Of a stretch of DNA of 64,000 nucleotides, positions 15,330 through 22,576 are shown piece after piece; position 1 is the first letter of the stretch, and the number at the start of each line of letters is the position of its first letter. This DNA comes from Undibacterium sp. YM2. Lineage in GTDB: Bacteria; Pseudomonadota; Gammaproteobacteria; Burkholderiales; Burkholderiaceae_D. A model generated the notes under the pieces. That model was not told where the DNA came from and did no database searches. It saw only the letters and a program-made list of their open reading frames with translations. Location of the stretch: positions 1,178,001 to 1,242,000 of the forward strand of contig NZ_AP018441.1 of NCBI RefSeq assembly GCF_009937975.1. The letters are read 5' to 3'. The position numbers and the translations under genes were made by a program.

Positions 15330-15950
15330 ATGCGAAAATTAGGGCTGTTATTGTCAATGATGCTAATGCTGGTCTTGTCGGGCTGTGGCTATAACAGCTT
15401 TCAGAGCGGTGACGAACAGATCAAGTCCAGCTGGTCTGAAGTCTTGAATCAATACCAGCGCCGTGCTGATCTTGTGCCTAATCTGGTGAACACCGTCAAA
15501 GGCTTTGCTGCACAAGAGAAGGATGTGTTGCTTGGTGTTACCAACGCCCGCGCCAAGGTCGGCAGCATACAGGCCACGCCAGAACTGCTGGCCAATCCAG
15601 AGGCTTTTGCCAAGTTCCAGGCGGCGCAGGGGGAATTGTCCGGGGCCCTGTCCAGATTACTGGTTGTCACTGAGAATTACCCCCAACTCAAATCTGACGC
15701 CAACTTCCGCGACTTACAGGCCCAGCTTGAAGGTACAGAAAACCGCATTACCGTGGCGCGTAACCGCTATATCAAGGCTGTGCAAGAATACAATGTGCTG
15801 GTGCGCTCCTTCCCAAGTAATCTCACTGCCATGATGTTTGGTTACCAGGTCAAACCCAATTTCGCGGTAGAGAATGAAAAGGAAATCGCCAGGCCGCCTA
15901 AAGTAGATTTCACTTCGCCTGCACCGGCCAGTGCTGGCAGCGCAAAATGA
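15330..15950 (+). CDS. lemA: LemA family lipoprotein
   Basis: 206 residues. An N-terminal lipobox (LVLSGCGYN) predicts a lipid-anchored protein rather than the single-span form common in LemA. The family body is clear: QIKSSWSEVLNQYQRRADLVPNLVNTV, then the long helical hairpin with AKFQAAQGELSGALSRLLV and ENRITVARNRYIKAVQEYN, followed by FPSNLTAMMFGY. LemA proteins are nearly always followed by a TPM-domain gene, as here, and are thought to work with it at the envelope. The stop overlaps the next start (ATGA). GGAG lies eight to nine bases before ATG 15330. Confidence 0.92.
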   Translation: MRKLGLLLSMMLMLVLSGCGYNSFQSGDEQIKSSWSEVLNQYQRRADLVPNLVNTVKGFAAQEKDVLLGVTNARAKVGSIQATPELLANPEAFAKFQAAQGELSGALSRLLVVTENYPQLKSDANFRDLQAQLEGTENRITVARNRYIKAVQEYNVLVRSFPSNLTAMMFGYQVKPNFAVENEKEIARPPKVDFTSPAPASAGSAK

Positions 15951-16807
15951 GCATCATGCACAAGTCAGCAGCAGCCATCTTTGCATGTCTGCTGCTGTTT
16001 GTATTCAGTGCCTATGCGCAAATTGCTGTCCCGCCTATACAAAACCGCGTTACGGATCTGACTGCAACACTCAGCGCAGAGCAAAAAAACGCACTCGAAC
16101 AAAGTCTGCAAGCCTTTGAAAACAGGAAAGGCAGCCAGGTTGCCGTATTGATTGTGCCAAGCACTGCACCAGAAAGCATAGAGCAGTATGCCCTGCGCGT
16201 AGCAGAGCAATGGAAGCTGGGACGCAAAAAGGTGGATGATGGCGTCATCCTGCTGGTGGCAAAAAATGACCGTGCAATGCGCATAGAAGTCGGCTATGGC
16301 CTTGAAGGTGCGCTCAATGACGCAACTGCCAAACGCATCATCGCCGAGACCATGACGCCGTATTTCAAGCAGGCTGATTATTACGCAGGTATCACAGCAG
16401 GTACAGACCAGATCATGCGTGTCATCGATGGTGAGCCTTTGCCTGCAAGAACGCGGGGTGGTGCCACAGAGCGTGGTGATTTTCAGCAATATGCCCCCAT
16501 CTTATTCGTACTGGCCCTGGTTGTCGGCGGCGTCTTGCGCGCCATCTTTGGCCGTTTGCCTGGTGCCATCATCACCGGCGGTGTCGTCGGCGTAATCGCC
16601 TGGTTTGTGATCGGCGCTATGTCCATGGCCATATTCGCTGGTATCGTTGCCATGGTATTCAGCCTGTTCAGCGGCGTACTGGGAGCACGCGGCATTGGTG
16701 CCTATTACGGGGGATCAGGACGTGGCGGCTTTGGTGGTGGCAGCGGTGGTGGCTTTAGCGGCGGTGGTGGCGGCTTTGGCGGTGGCGGCGCATCGGGACG
16801 GTGGTGA
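15947..16807 (+). CDS. TPM-domain membrane protein (YgcG family)
   Basis: 286 residues. Signal peptide 1-25, a TPM (Psb32/YgcG) domain at about 30-160 with RVTDLTATLSAEQKNALEQ, QVAVLIVPST, KVDDGVILLVA and RIEVGYGLEGALNDA, then two membrane helices (about 185-245) and a Gly/Ser-rich tail ending FGGGGASGRW. TPM proteins are linked to photosystem repair in plants and to envelope functions in bacteria. The first four bases overlap the lemA stop, so translation is coupled. The next TPM gene starts two bases after its stop. Confidence 0.9.
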   Translation: MSIMHKSAAAIFACLLLFVFSAYAQIAVPPIQNRVTDLTATLSAEQKNALEQSLQAFENRKGSQVAVLIVPSTAPESIEQYALRVAEQWKLGRKKVDDGVILLVAKNDRAMRIEVGYGLEGALNDATAKRIIAETMTPYFKQADYYAGITAGTDQIMRVIDGEPLPARTRGGATERGDFQQYAPILFVLALVVGGVLRAIFGRLPGAIITGGVVGVIAWFVIGAMSMAIFAGIVAMVFSLFSGVLGARGIGAYYGGSGRGGFGGGSGGGFSGGGGGFGGGGASGRW

Positions 16808-16809
16808 GC

Positions 16810-17316
16810 ATGAAAAAATTTAACTTCCCGCGCATTGCAAGAAATATGCTGAGTACCCATTCCCAGCTAAAACGCGTGTTCCCATCCAATAGCCTGGACG
16901 CCATAGAGCGCGCCATCAAACAGTGCGAAGCAAACCATACGGGCGAAATCCGCTTTGTCATAGAAACCGCGCTTGATTGCGCAGCCTTGTTTGCAGAGCA
17001 GACTACGCGTGAGCGTGCCATCGAGGTCTTTTCCAAAGTGGGTGTATGGGACACCGAGCATAATAACGGCGTGTTGATCTATGTACTGCTGGCTGACCGC
17101 GAGGTAGAAATCATTGCTGACCGTGGCATTTACCGCAAAACGGGTATCGATGCCTGGAGCCAGATTTGTCATCAGATAGAGGAAGCCTTTAAGCAAGGCC
17201 TTTTTGAAGAAGGCGTCATCCAGGGTATACGTGCTGTGGGCCAGCACCTGAGCACGCATTATCCCGCAAGCGGCCAAAAGATAAACGAATTGCCCGACAA
17301 ACCGGTCTTGTTATAA
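16810..17316 (+). CDS. Second TPM-domain protein
   Basis: 168 residues from ATG 16810, two bases after the upstream stop; a GGTGAG-like site overlaps that stop. It has no signal peptide and no clear membrane helix. TPM-domain features: AIKQCEANHTGEIRFVIETA, RAIEVFSKVGVWDTEHNNGVLIYV, DREVEIIADRGIYRKTG and FEEGVIQGIRAVGQHL. It is the usual third member of lemA-TPM-TPM operons in betaproteobacteria. Its cytoplasmic location contrasts with the secreted first TPM protein. It is convergent with the HAD gene, 19 bases away. Confidence 0.88.
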   Translation: MKKFNFPRIARNMLSTHSQLKRVFPSNSLDAIERAIKQCEANHTGEIRFVIETALDCAALFAEQTTRERAIEVFSKVGVWDTEHNNGVLIYVLLADREVEIIADRGIYRKTGIDAWSQICHQIEEAFKQGLFEEGVIQGIRAVGQHLSTHYPASGQKINELPDKPVLL

Positions 17317-17335
17317 AGGCCTTGCAGGTGCCATG

Positions 17336-17989
17336 TCAATGCCAATTCGTGAGCAAGCCGGGCAAATGCCGCATGTCATCAAAAACCACATGCGCACCCG
17401 CATCACGTAAGCGCTGTGCAGGTGTCAGGGCGGCATAGCCCAGCACGGTCATGCCTGCGGCCACTGCCGCACGCACGCCAGTCGGCGTATCTTCTACGAC
17501 TACGCAATCAACAGGGGCAAAGCCCATTGTTGCTGCTGCATGCAAAAATACATCGGGCGCGGGTTTGGGTGACTTTACATCCGTCACGCTAAAAATGCGG
17601 CCCTCAAATTTTGACCACAAGCCGGTTACACCCAGGGTCGTGCGCATCTTCTCATGGTCACCGCTGGACGCCACACAATACGGCAAGCTCAGTTGCGCCA
17701 ATACTTCTGGTATGCCGGGTACGGCCTCCAGCTTGCTCTCCAGCACTGCCCTGGTGCGTACACGGTAATCTGCCAGAAAACCTTCTGGCGGCTGCCTGCC
17801 CAGCATGGTCGTGATCTTGACCATGCATTGTTCCATGGAGTGTCCGACAAATTGCTCGAACATGTCTTCCAGTTGCAAGGGCAAGCCCAGCTCATTGAGC
17901 ATTTTCACAAAAACTTCATTGGTAATGCGTTCACTATCGACCAGTACACCATCGCAGTCGAAAATCACGAGTTGATAGGGGGAATTCAT
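17336..17989 (-). CDS. HAD-superfamily hydrolase (subfamily IA, phosphoglucomutase/phosphatase-like)
   Basis: 217 residues. Motif I FDCDGVLVDSE has nucleophile Asp11 and acid Asp13. The alpha-helical cap spans about 18-85 (EVFVKMLNELGLPLQLEDMF). Motif II is VASSGDHEK, the motif III Lys is in SPKPAPDVFLHAA, and motif IV is VVVEDTPTGVRAAVAAG. This is the layout of HAD-IA phosphatases and beta-phosphoglucomutases; the substrate, probably a small sugar phosphate, cannot be told from sequence. It reads alone on the minus strand and meets the TPM operon tail to tail. Confidence 0.88.
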   Translation of the reverse strand: MNSPYQLVIFDCDGVLVDSERITNEVFVKMLNELGLPLQLEDMFEQFVGHSMEQCMVKITTMLGRQPPEGFLADYRVRTRAVLESKLEAVPGIPEVLAQLSLPYCVASSGDHEKMRTTLGVTGLWSKFEGRIFSVTDVKSPKPAPDVFLHAAATMGFAPVDCVVVEDTPTGVRAAVAAGMTVLGYAALTPAQRLRDAGAHVVFDDMRHLPGLLTNWH

Positions 17990-18073
17990 TTATTTTAATC
18001 AGGTGATCAGGTAAAAAACAGCGCCGCTTCGACGGTGTAGCTATAGTAGAAGTTCCTGGCGCAAGTTTATCCC

Positions 18074-18502
18074 TTATGCCGTGCGGTTGGCAGCGAAGTA
18101 GGCCAGCGTGCCAGAAATACATGACAGTGCCGTACCCCAGCAGATATCAATTACCGTCAATACGGGTGACCATGACTTCAGCGTTGCCAGGTTGCTCAGG
18201 TCATACGTCCCGTAAGCCACCAGGCCCAGCAAGGCGCACAGGCAACTGGCCTGCTGCCATTTCCGCACACGCAGGGCAGGCAAAATGCCAAATACAGTCA
18301 ATCCCAGGGCATACAGTAAATAAAACAATGCCGCTGGCACCAGGCCTGGTTCTGCCAGCATCAAATCACCGAGGTAAGAGCGGTAAGTGGAGCCCATCAA
18401 CAAGCCCAGCCATATCACATCCAGTGTCAGGGTCGCGAGCAGCGCAATGCCATAGGCAATGGCTATTTGATTTAGCGACGGAGTATTGATTGTGAGGGAC
18501 AT
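18074..18502 (-). CDS. DUF2177 family membrane protein
   Basis: 142 residues from ATG 18502. Four hydrophobic segments (about 10-30, 50-70, 78-98 and 115-138). DUF2177 marks: LTLDVIWLGLLMGSTYRSYLGDLM near the N-terminus, FYLLYALGLTVFGILPAL, and GLVAYGTYDLSNLATLKSW. The family is widespread in Proteobacteria, about 130-140 residues long, and of unknown function. An upstream ATG at 18550 would add 16 residues that do not look like the family. It stands between the HAD gene and a divergent periplasmic protein gene. Confidence 0.8.
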   Translation of the reverse strand: MSLTINTPSLNQIAIAYGIALLATLTLDVIWLGLLMGSTYRSYLGDLMLAEPGLVPAALFYLLYALGLTVFGILPALRVRKWQQASCLCALLGLVAYGTYDLSNLATLKSWSPVLTVIDICWGTALSCISGTLAYFAANRTA

Positions 18503-18713
18503 GAGCGCTCGTTTGTCAGGTAAGGGTTTCAATAAGAGTCGAATACCCATCGCGTAATGCGTGATGCAATAAAAACATTGTCAAATGTTGAATATCTGGT
18601 GTCTAATGGCTTGCTGGCGACAGCCAAAGTCCATGCATGCTGGCAAGTATTCTTGCCTGGGTTGTTCCTGCCGCGATTCAGCATTTTTTCCTTCCATATT
18701 ACAGCTTATCGTC

Positions 18714-19409
18714 ATGCCCTTGAATTTAAAACAGCTTTTTACTTTCCTTATTACCTGTACCCTGATTTTAGCTGGCAATGCATCAGCCATGACCATGCTC
18801 AGATCCAACCAGACGCTGATCCTGTTTGGCAAAGTCGTGCCTGAAGACAGCCAGCAGTTCCGCAAAAAACTGGAAGAAGGACCAGTCAAAACAGTAGTAA
18901 TGACAGAAAGCCCCGGCGGCAATATGCGCGCAGCTTATGACATTGCAGAACTAATTACAGAAGGCAAGATCAACACAGCAGTCAATGGCAACTGCAAGTC
19001 AGCCTGTGCCCTGATTTTCATGGCAGGCACAGAAAGACAAATGGTCGCCAGCAAGCATCTGGAAAAAACACGCCTGGGCTTCCATGCGCCACATAATAAA
19101 GTGACCAAGGAAATTTCTACTGCAGCCATCCCTCATTTCCGCGAATGGCTGCTGAAGGTCACACAAGGAAAATTCCCTGAAGAAGTGCTGGATCGTGCCC
19201 TCAATATTGAGCGCGCTGGCGATATGCTGTACTTCTATTATCCCGATGAAAATTTCCTCGGCGATATCCGTTTCTGTACCGAAGGCGCTTTGCGCTGCGA
19301 AGCCTTAAAAGGCTACAACATCGTCAAGATAGGCATCCTGACGACAGCAGAGCTACTGAAGTTAGAAAGCCTGGATGACACCGACCAGGCCGCAGCCAAA
19401 CCAAAGTAA
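18714..19409 (+). CDS. Periplasmic ClpP-fold-like protein (COG3904 type)
   Basis: 231 residues from ATG 18714; the frame is open earlier, but the signal peptide starts here (MPLNLKQLFTFLITCTLILA, cleavage after ASA). The mature protein shows a ClpP/crotonase-like layout: a first strand QTLILFGKVV, an oxyanion-type ESPGGN at 65-70, then NCKSACAL at 93-100 with candidate nucleophile Ser96 between two Cys, and GFHAPH with His124/His127. This fits the COG3904 predicted periplasmic proteins, whose activity is not established. A paralogue lies at 37545-38231. The Cys pair flanking the Ser is unusual for a serine protease. Confidence 0.65.
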   Translation: MPLNLKQLFTFLITCTLILAGNASAMTMLRSNQTLILFGKVVPEDSQQFRKKLEEGPVKTVVMTESPGGNMRAAYDIAELITEGKINTAVNGNCKSACALIFMAGTERQMVASKHLEKTRLGFHAPHNKVTKEISTAAIPHFREWLLKVTQGKFPEEVLDRALNIERAGDMLYFYYPDENFLGDIRFCTEGALRCEALKGYNIVKIGILTTAELLKLESLDDTDQAAAKPK

Positions 19410-19457
19410 AACCATAGTAAAACAGTTTTTTCCATCCACCAGTCAAAAGGAAATGAG

Positions 19458-20198
19458 ATGACGAACGAAGCAATTACTACCCTGGTACCAGGTAAATTAA
19501 CTGTCTGCACTTATGGTGGCTTTGCGCCAGTCTGCTACAAAGATGAGCAAGGCAATCTCACTGGTCTTGACGTCATCTTCCTGGAAAAATTTGCGATTTC
19601 CCAAGGGCTGGAAATTGCACTCATAGAACATGATTTTGACGGCATCTGGACCATGCCTGACGAGAATAAATGTGATGTCGCCGCAGCCGGTGTCCAAAAG
19701 CGCGACAAGCGTGATGCCGGGCCGGGTGGCGCCTGGAGTGATGCCTACTTCCAGGTACAAAGATCGCTGCTGGTGCGCAGCGCCGACCAGGCTGCATTTG
19801 ACGACTACCTCAAGCTCTCAGGCAAATCCATCGTCGTCACCCGTGGCTCAACCGCTGACATTGATGCCAAAACCCGTTACCCCCATTGCAGCATCCTGTA
19901 TGTCGATGAAGTTGCCGAAGGCCAGCCAGATGCCCAGGCCTACATCGTCAAAACCCTGATAGCCAACCATCGTGCCGATGCCTTTGCCGAAGGCGACGTC
20001 AGCAACCAATACCTGCGCAGCCAATTCGGCAAAGATGTGGCAGGCGGCCTTGCACTCGCCGATATTCACCACATAGACGGGACAACAGCAGAAACCTTCA
20101 ATTTCATCACCCGCAATGCCAGCACTGGCTTGCTGGAGCAATTGAATCTCTTCATCAAACAGAACAAGGGTAGCTACGTACCCGTGGCACAGCAATAA
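19458..20198 (+). CDS. Family-3 solute-binding-like protein without signal peptide
   Basis: 246 residues in the fold of family-3 extracellular solute-binding proteins (amino-acid type): GKLTVCTYGGFAPVCYKDEQ, GLDVIFLEKFA, the DFDGIWTMPDENKCDVAAAGV loop and SIVVTRGSTADIDA. The mature-like sequence begins within ten residues of the start, and no hydrophobic signal is present or can be gained by moving the start. It would therefore stay in the cytoplasm, perhaps as an enzyme of the cyclohexadienyl-dehydratase type or a ligand sensor. No transporter genes are nearby. A purine-rich AAAAGGAAATGAG lies just upstream of ATG 19458. Confidence 0.7.
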   Translation: MTNEAITTLVPGKLTVCTYGGFAPVCYKDEQGNLTGLDVIFLEKFAISQGLEIALIEHDFDGIWTMPDENKCDVAAAGVQKRDKRDAGPGGAWSDAYFQVQRSLLVRSADQAAFDDYLKLSGKSIVVTRGSTADIDAKTRYPHCSILYVDEVAEGQPDAQAYIVKTLIANHRADAFAEGDVSNQYLRSQFGKDVAGGLALADIHHIDGTTAETFNFITRNASTGLLEQLNLFIKQNKGSYVPVAQQ

Positions 20199-20267
20199 TT
20201 TGAAAGGCTGTTCATACAAGCTGCCCTGATGCATGCCGCATCAGCCGCAGCATGGTCATCAGATATC

Positions 20268-21254
20268 TTAATTGTTGGCCACGCGTGCAGCAGGTAGATT
20301 GCTGCCTGCCAGCGCCTTCCCTATCCCGGCAAACGATACGACGTTAAGCGGGAACTCCAAAAACACATGCAACAGGCTCAGGAAAAGCAGGGCTTGCATG
20401 CCAAGATTGTAGTCATAAGCATACACTGCCATCGACAACAGCCAGATCGCCAATGTCAAAAACAAGGTTTTCATAGGCACCTTATGCCATTGTATGACGG
20501 ATGTTTTTGAAAACCAGTTCAGATAATGATAGGTATACGCAAAAGCAATAAAGCGCATGACCACAAAACCTGCATTGCTGCTAAAAATCTCGCTGGTTTT
20601 TGACAGCGCATCAAGATGAAAAACATTGATCAGGCTGAAGTTCAATAGCTCAAACTGAAAGTAAGATTGTTGAACATAAGCACTCACCGTATATTGAAAA
20701 CTCTCTGGCCGGACTATAAAAAAACTTGCCGCACAAACGATCAAAACTGCGATGGACAAATATCCTGAAAACGATTTTTCTTTCAATGCGCCAAACAACA
20801 TGAACGCCAGAGTGAAAATAAAAACGTGAATGACAGTAGGAAGAAAAATGCCCATCAAGAGTAAATAAGCCGTGGACTTATTAACGACAGCCACAGCCAG
20901 CAAGGCGAGAACCACAAGCGTAAAACGATACAGCCTGTCTTTGACAAGCGCAAAAATAAGCGCCAGCAAAACCGCAAACGCCAATACGTCTGCAACAAAA
21001 GTGCTGTCCTTAGCCAGATGTGCAAGGGCAGGGAAGAAAAACAGGGCAAAGCACAGGCCAATCAAAAAAATAAAATCGTATTTACCCTTGGTGAAATAAT
21101 TCTTCTTATGCAGCCAGCCTATTTCAGTCAGGTAATGTAATGGCCCCAGTACACCGTAAGAGAATAAAAATAATTCGAAAGGAATGACGAACGCAACGAC
21201 GCAGGAAAAAATAATCAGGGCGGTGTTTATGCAATTAATGTGGTTGATGGTCAT
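20268..21254 (-). CDS. Polytopic membrane protein, unknown
   Basis: 328 residues from ATG 21254; the frame is open to an earlier ATG at 21362, but the added residues are polar and lack a ribosome site. About nine hydrophobic segments span nearly the whole protein. A conserved-looking loop follows the first helix: FSYGVLGPLHYLTEIGWLHKKNYF. I do not recognise a family. Base composition is more AT-rich than the genes to its left, like the reverse-transcriptase cassette to its right, so it may belong to the same acquired block. It is convergent with the solute-binding-like gene. Confidence 0.55.
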   Translation of the reverse strand: MTINHINCINTALIIFSCVVAFVIPFELFLFSYGVLGPLHYLTEIGWLHKKNYFTKGKYDFIFLIGLCFALFFFPALAHLAKDSTFVADVLAFAVLLALIFALVKDRLYRFTLVVLALLAVAVVNKSTAYLLLMGIFLPTVIHVFIFTLAFMLFGALKEKSFSGYLSIAVLIVCAASFFIVRPESFQYTVSAYVQQSYFQFELLNFSLINVFHLDALSKTSEIFSSNAGFVVMRFIAFAYTYHYLNWFSKTSVIQWHKVPMKTLFLTLAIWLLSMAVYAYDYNLGMQALLFLSLLHVFLEFPLNVVSFAGIGKALAGSNLPAARVANN

Positions 21255-21676
21255 AATTTGCAGCGTTGATAAAAAGAGATTTGACGCACTAATTGCGCAC
21301 TCCCCTAAGTCGCTTTCTAACGGACACATTAGTCGATAAGGAAAGCAGGTTTTTTCTTTCATTCACAACCATACGAATCGATTTGATGCGCCTATGGTGT
21401 ACATGAGTTTGCCACTATCCGGTAGATAATTTATTATAATGTCGCGCGCGTCCATGAGAGCGCCAGGATAATTCATCTGAGTTGCACGAGCATAGGTTCT
21501 GCCTTTATGAAGTAAGTCCGAATACGTCTATCCAGACAAAAAAATACACTTCAAACAAAGTGCGGTCAGTTATTACGTTAATACTTACTATCTGTCTGAT
21601 GACTGCGCAATCCGTCAGAGTCTTAGGAACTGTAGAAGCTGAAGGTTCGCGTTTTTTCGCATCCAATGCTAAAGTT
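21255..21676. other. Intergenic region at left edge of RT cassette
   Basis: No gene is supported. A plus-strand frame of 69 codons from TTG 21482 has no ribosome site or recognisable family. A sigma70-like TTGCCA with a TATTAT/TATAAT box lies near 21410-21440 on the plus strand, with no clear product. No copy of the tRNA-Met 3' end was seen here by eye. Confidence 0.4.
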
Positions 21677-22576
21677 TCATTGAGGGGGTGATTTTTTTCG
21701 TTTACTGTTTTTCGAAATACGAAACCCCTCCGGTACTGGTTTAAATTGATCTTCGCTTTCCGGCCATCTAGTTGCTCTGCTTTGGAATGCACGTAGTTTA
21801 TCAATGTCCAGTTTTACGGTTACGCAAAAATCATTCTCGCCACCGCGTAGTCGAGCTATGTCGCGAGCATAAGAATCCTTAGCAGGTGAACGAACCCGAC
21901 TGTCTCCAAACTCTCTGTTATTTACCAGAATAGTGTAAGCATGAACATCTAGTGCGGATGCTTCTATTAAAGATGAAAAAGTTTCTAAATCTTGATTCCA
22001 TGAAAGTACCATCAGAGCATCTACTTCTCCTTGGAACTTTACACGAGCTTTGCTATTTTGCAACTCAGAACAGATCATTACACCAAAGTGAAATCCATTA
22101 TGCACATAGACAGGTTTCGTTGTTTCCTCATTTTGGAATTTCTTCCATGTTTTCCCGTATTTACTTACAAGATCTTTTTCTTCTCTAACTGCTGGAAGTA
22201 ACTTGGGTTGCCAGATTCGTGTTGGTGATTTATATCCTAATCGGTTATCTGATAAAACTAAACATGCCTCACTATGAAGGGTGTTGATATTGCTATGTCG
22301 ATACTCTGTTCCAGCAATCATGCTTATTCCTGCTGCAGATAATCGACTAGCTATACTATCTATCCATTTGATAGGGATTGATAATTCTGGGAAAAGTAGA
22401 TATTGCGGTTTCGGTATAGAGCGAATCGCTAAGTTAACTAAGGTGGAAATCTGTTGATACCTTTCCAGTGTTAACATTGGTTTTTTACACGCACTTGCAG
22501 CCCAAGCAGAGTATTCCGTTTTTAGACTTGTGATGCAAACTAGCACAGTTTTTTGATCGGCTGTTCCTATTTGCAA
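21677..22576 (-). CDS. Nitrilase-fold (C-N hydrolase) subunit of RT defence cassette
   Basis: 299 residues if started at TTG 22576. The C-N hydrolase triad is intact: Glu64 in LFPELSIP, Lys125 in WQPKLLP and Cys169 in FGVMICSELQN. The first strand VLVCITSL begins at residue 11, so almost no room is left for a later start; the first ATG, at residue 34, would cut into the fold. There is no good Shine-Dalgarno before the TTG. The frame overlaps the RT gene by ten bases and is open 5' to 22633, with A-rich slippery sequence inside. Either TTG initiation coupled to RT translation, or -1 frameshifting making an RT-nitrilase fusion, would supply it. Fused RT-nitrilase proteins are known as type 1 defence-associated RTs. 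AT-rich codon use suggests transfer. Confidence 0.8.
   Translation of the reverse strand: MQIGTADQKTVLVCITSLKTEYSAWAASACKKPMLTLERYQQISTLVNLAIRSIPKPQYLLFPELSIPIKWIDSIASRLSAAGISMIAGTEYRHSNINTLHSEACLVLSDNRLGYKSPTRIWQPKLLPAVREEKDLVSKYGKTWKKFQNEETTKPVYVHNGFHFGVMICSELQNSKARVKFQGEVDALMVLSWNQDLETFSSLIEASALDVHAYTILVNNREFGDSRVRSPAKDSYARDIARLRGGENDFCVTVKLDIDKLRAFQSRATRWPESEDQFKPVPEGFRISKNSKRKKSPPQ

Noticed and set aside
21482..21691. Plus-strand frame of 69 codons at the left edge of the RT cassette
   Set aside because: TTG start without a ribosome site, overlaps the nitrilase 3' end, no family recognised. A sigma70-like box upstream is not enough.
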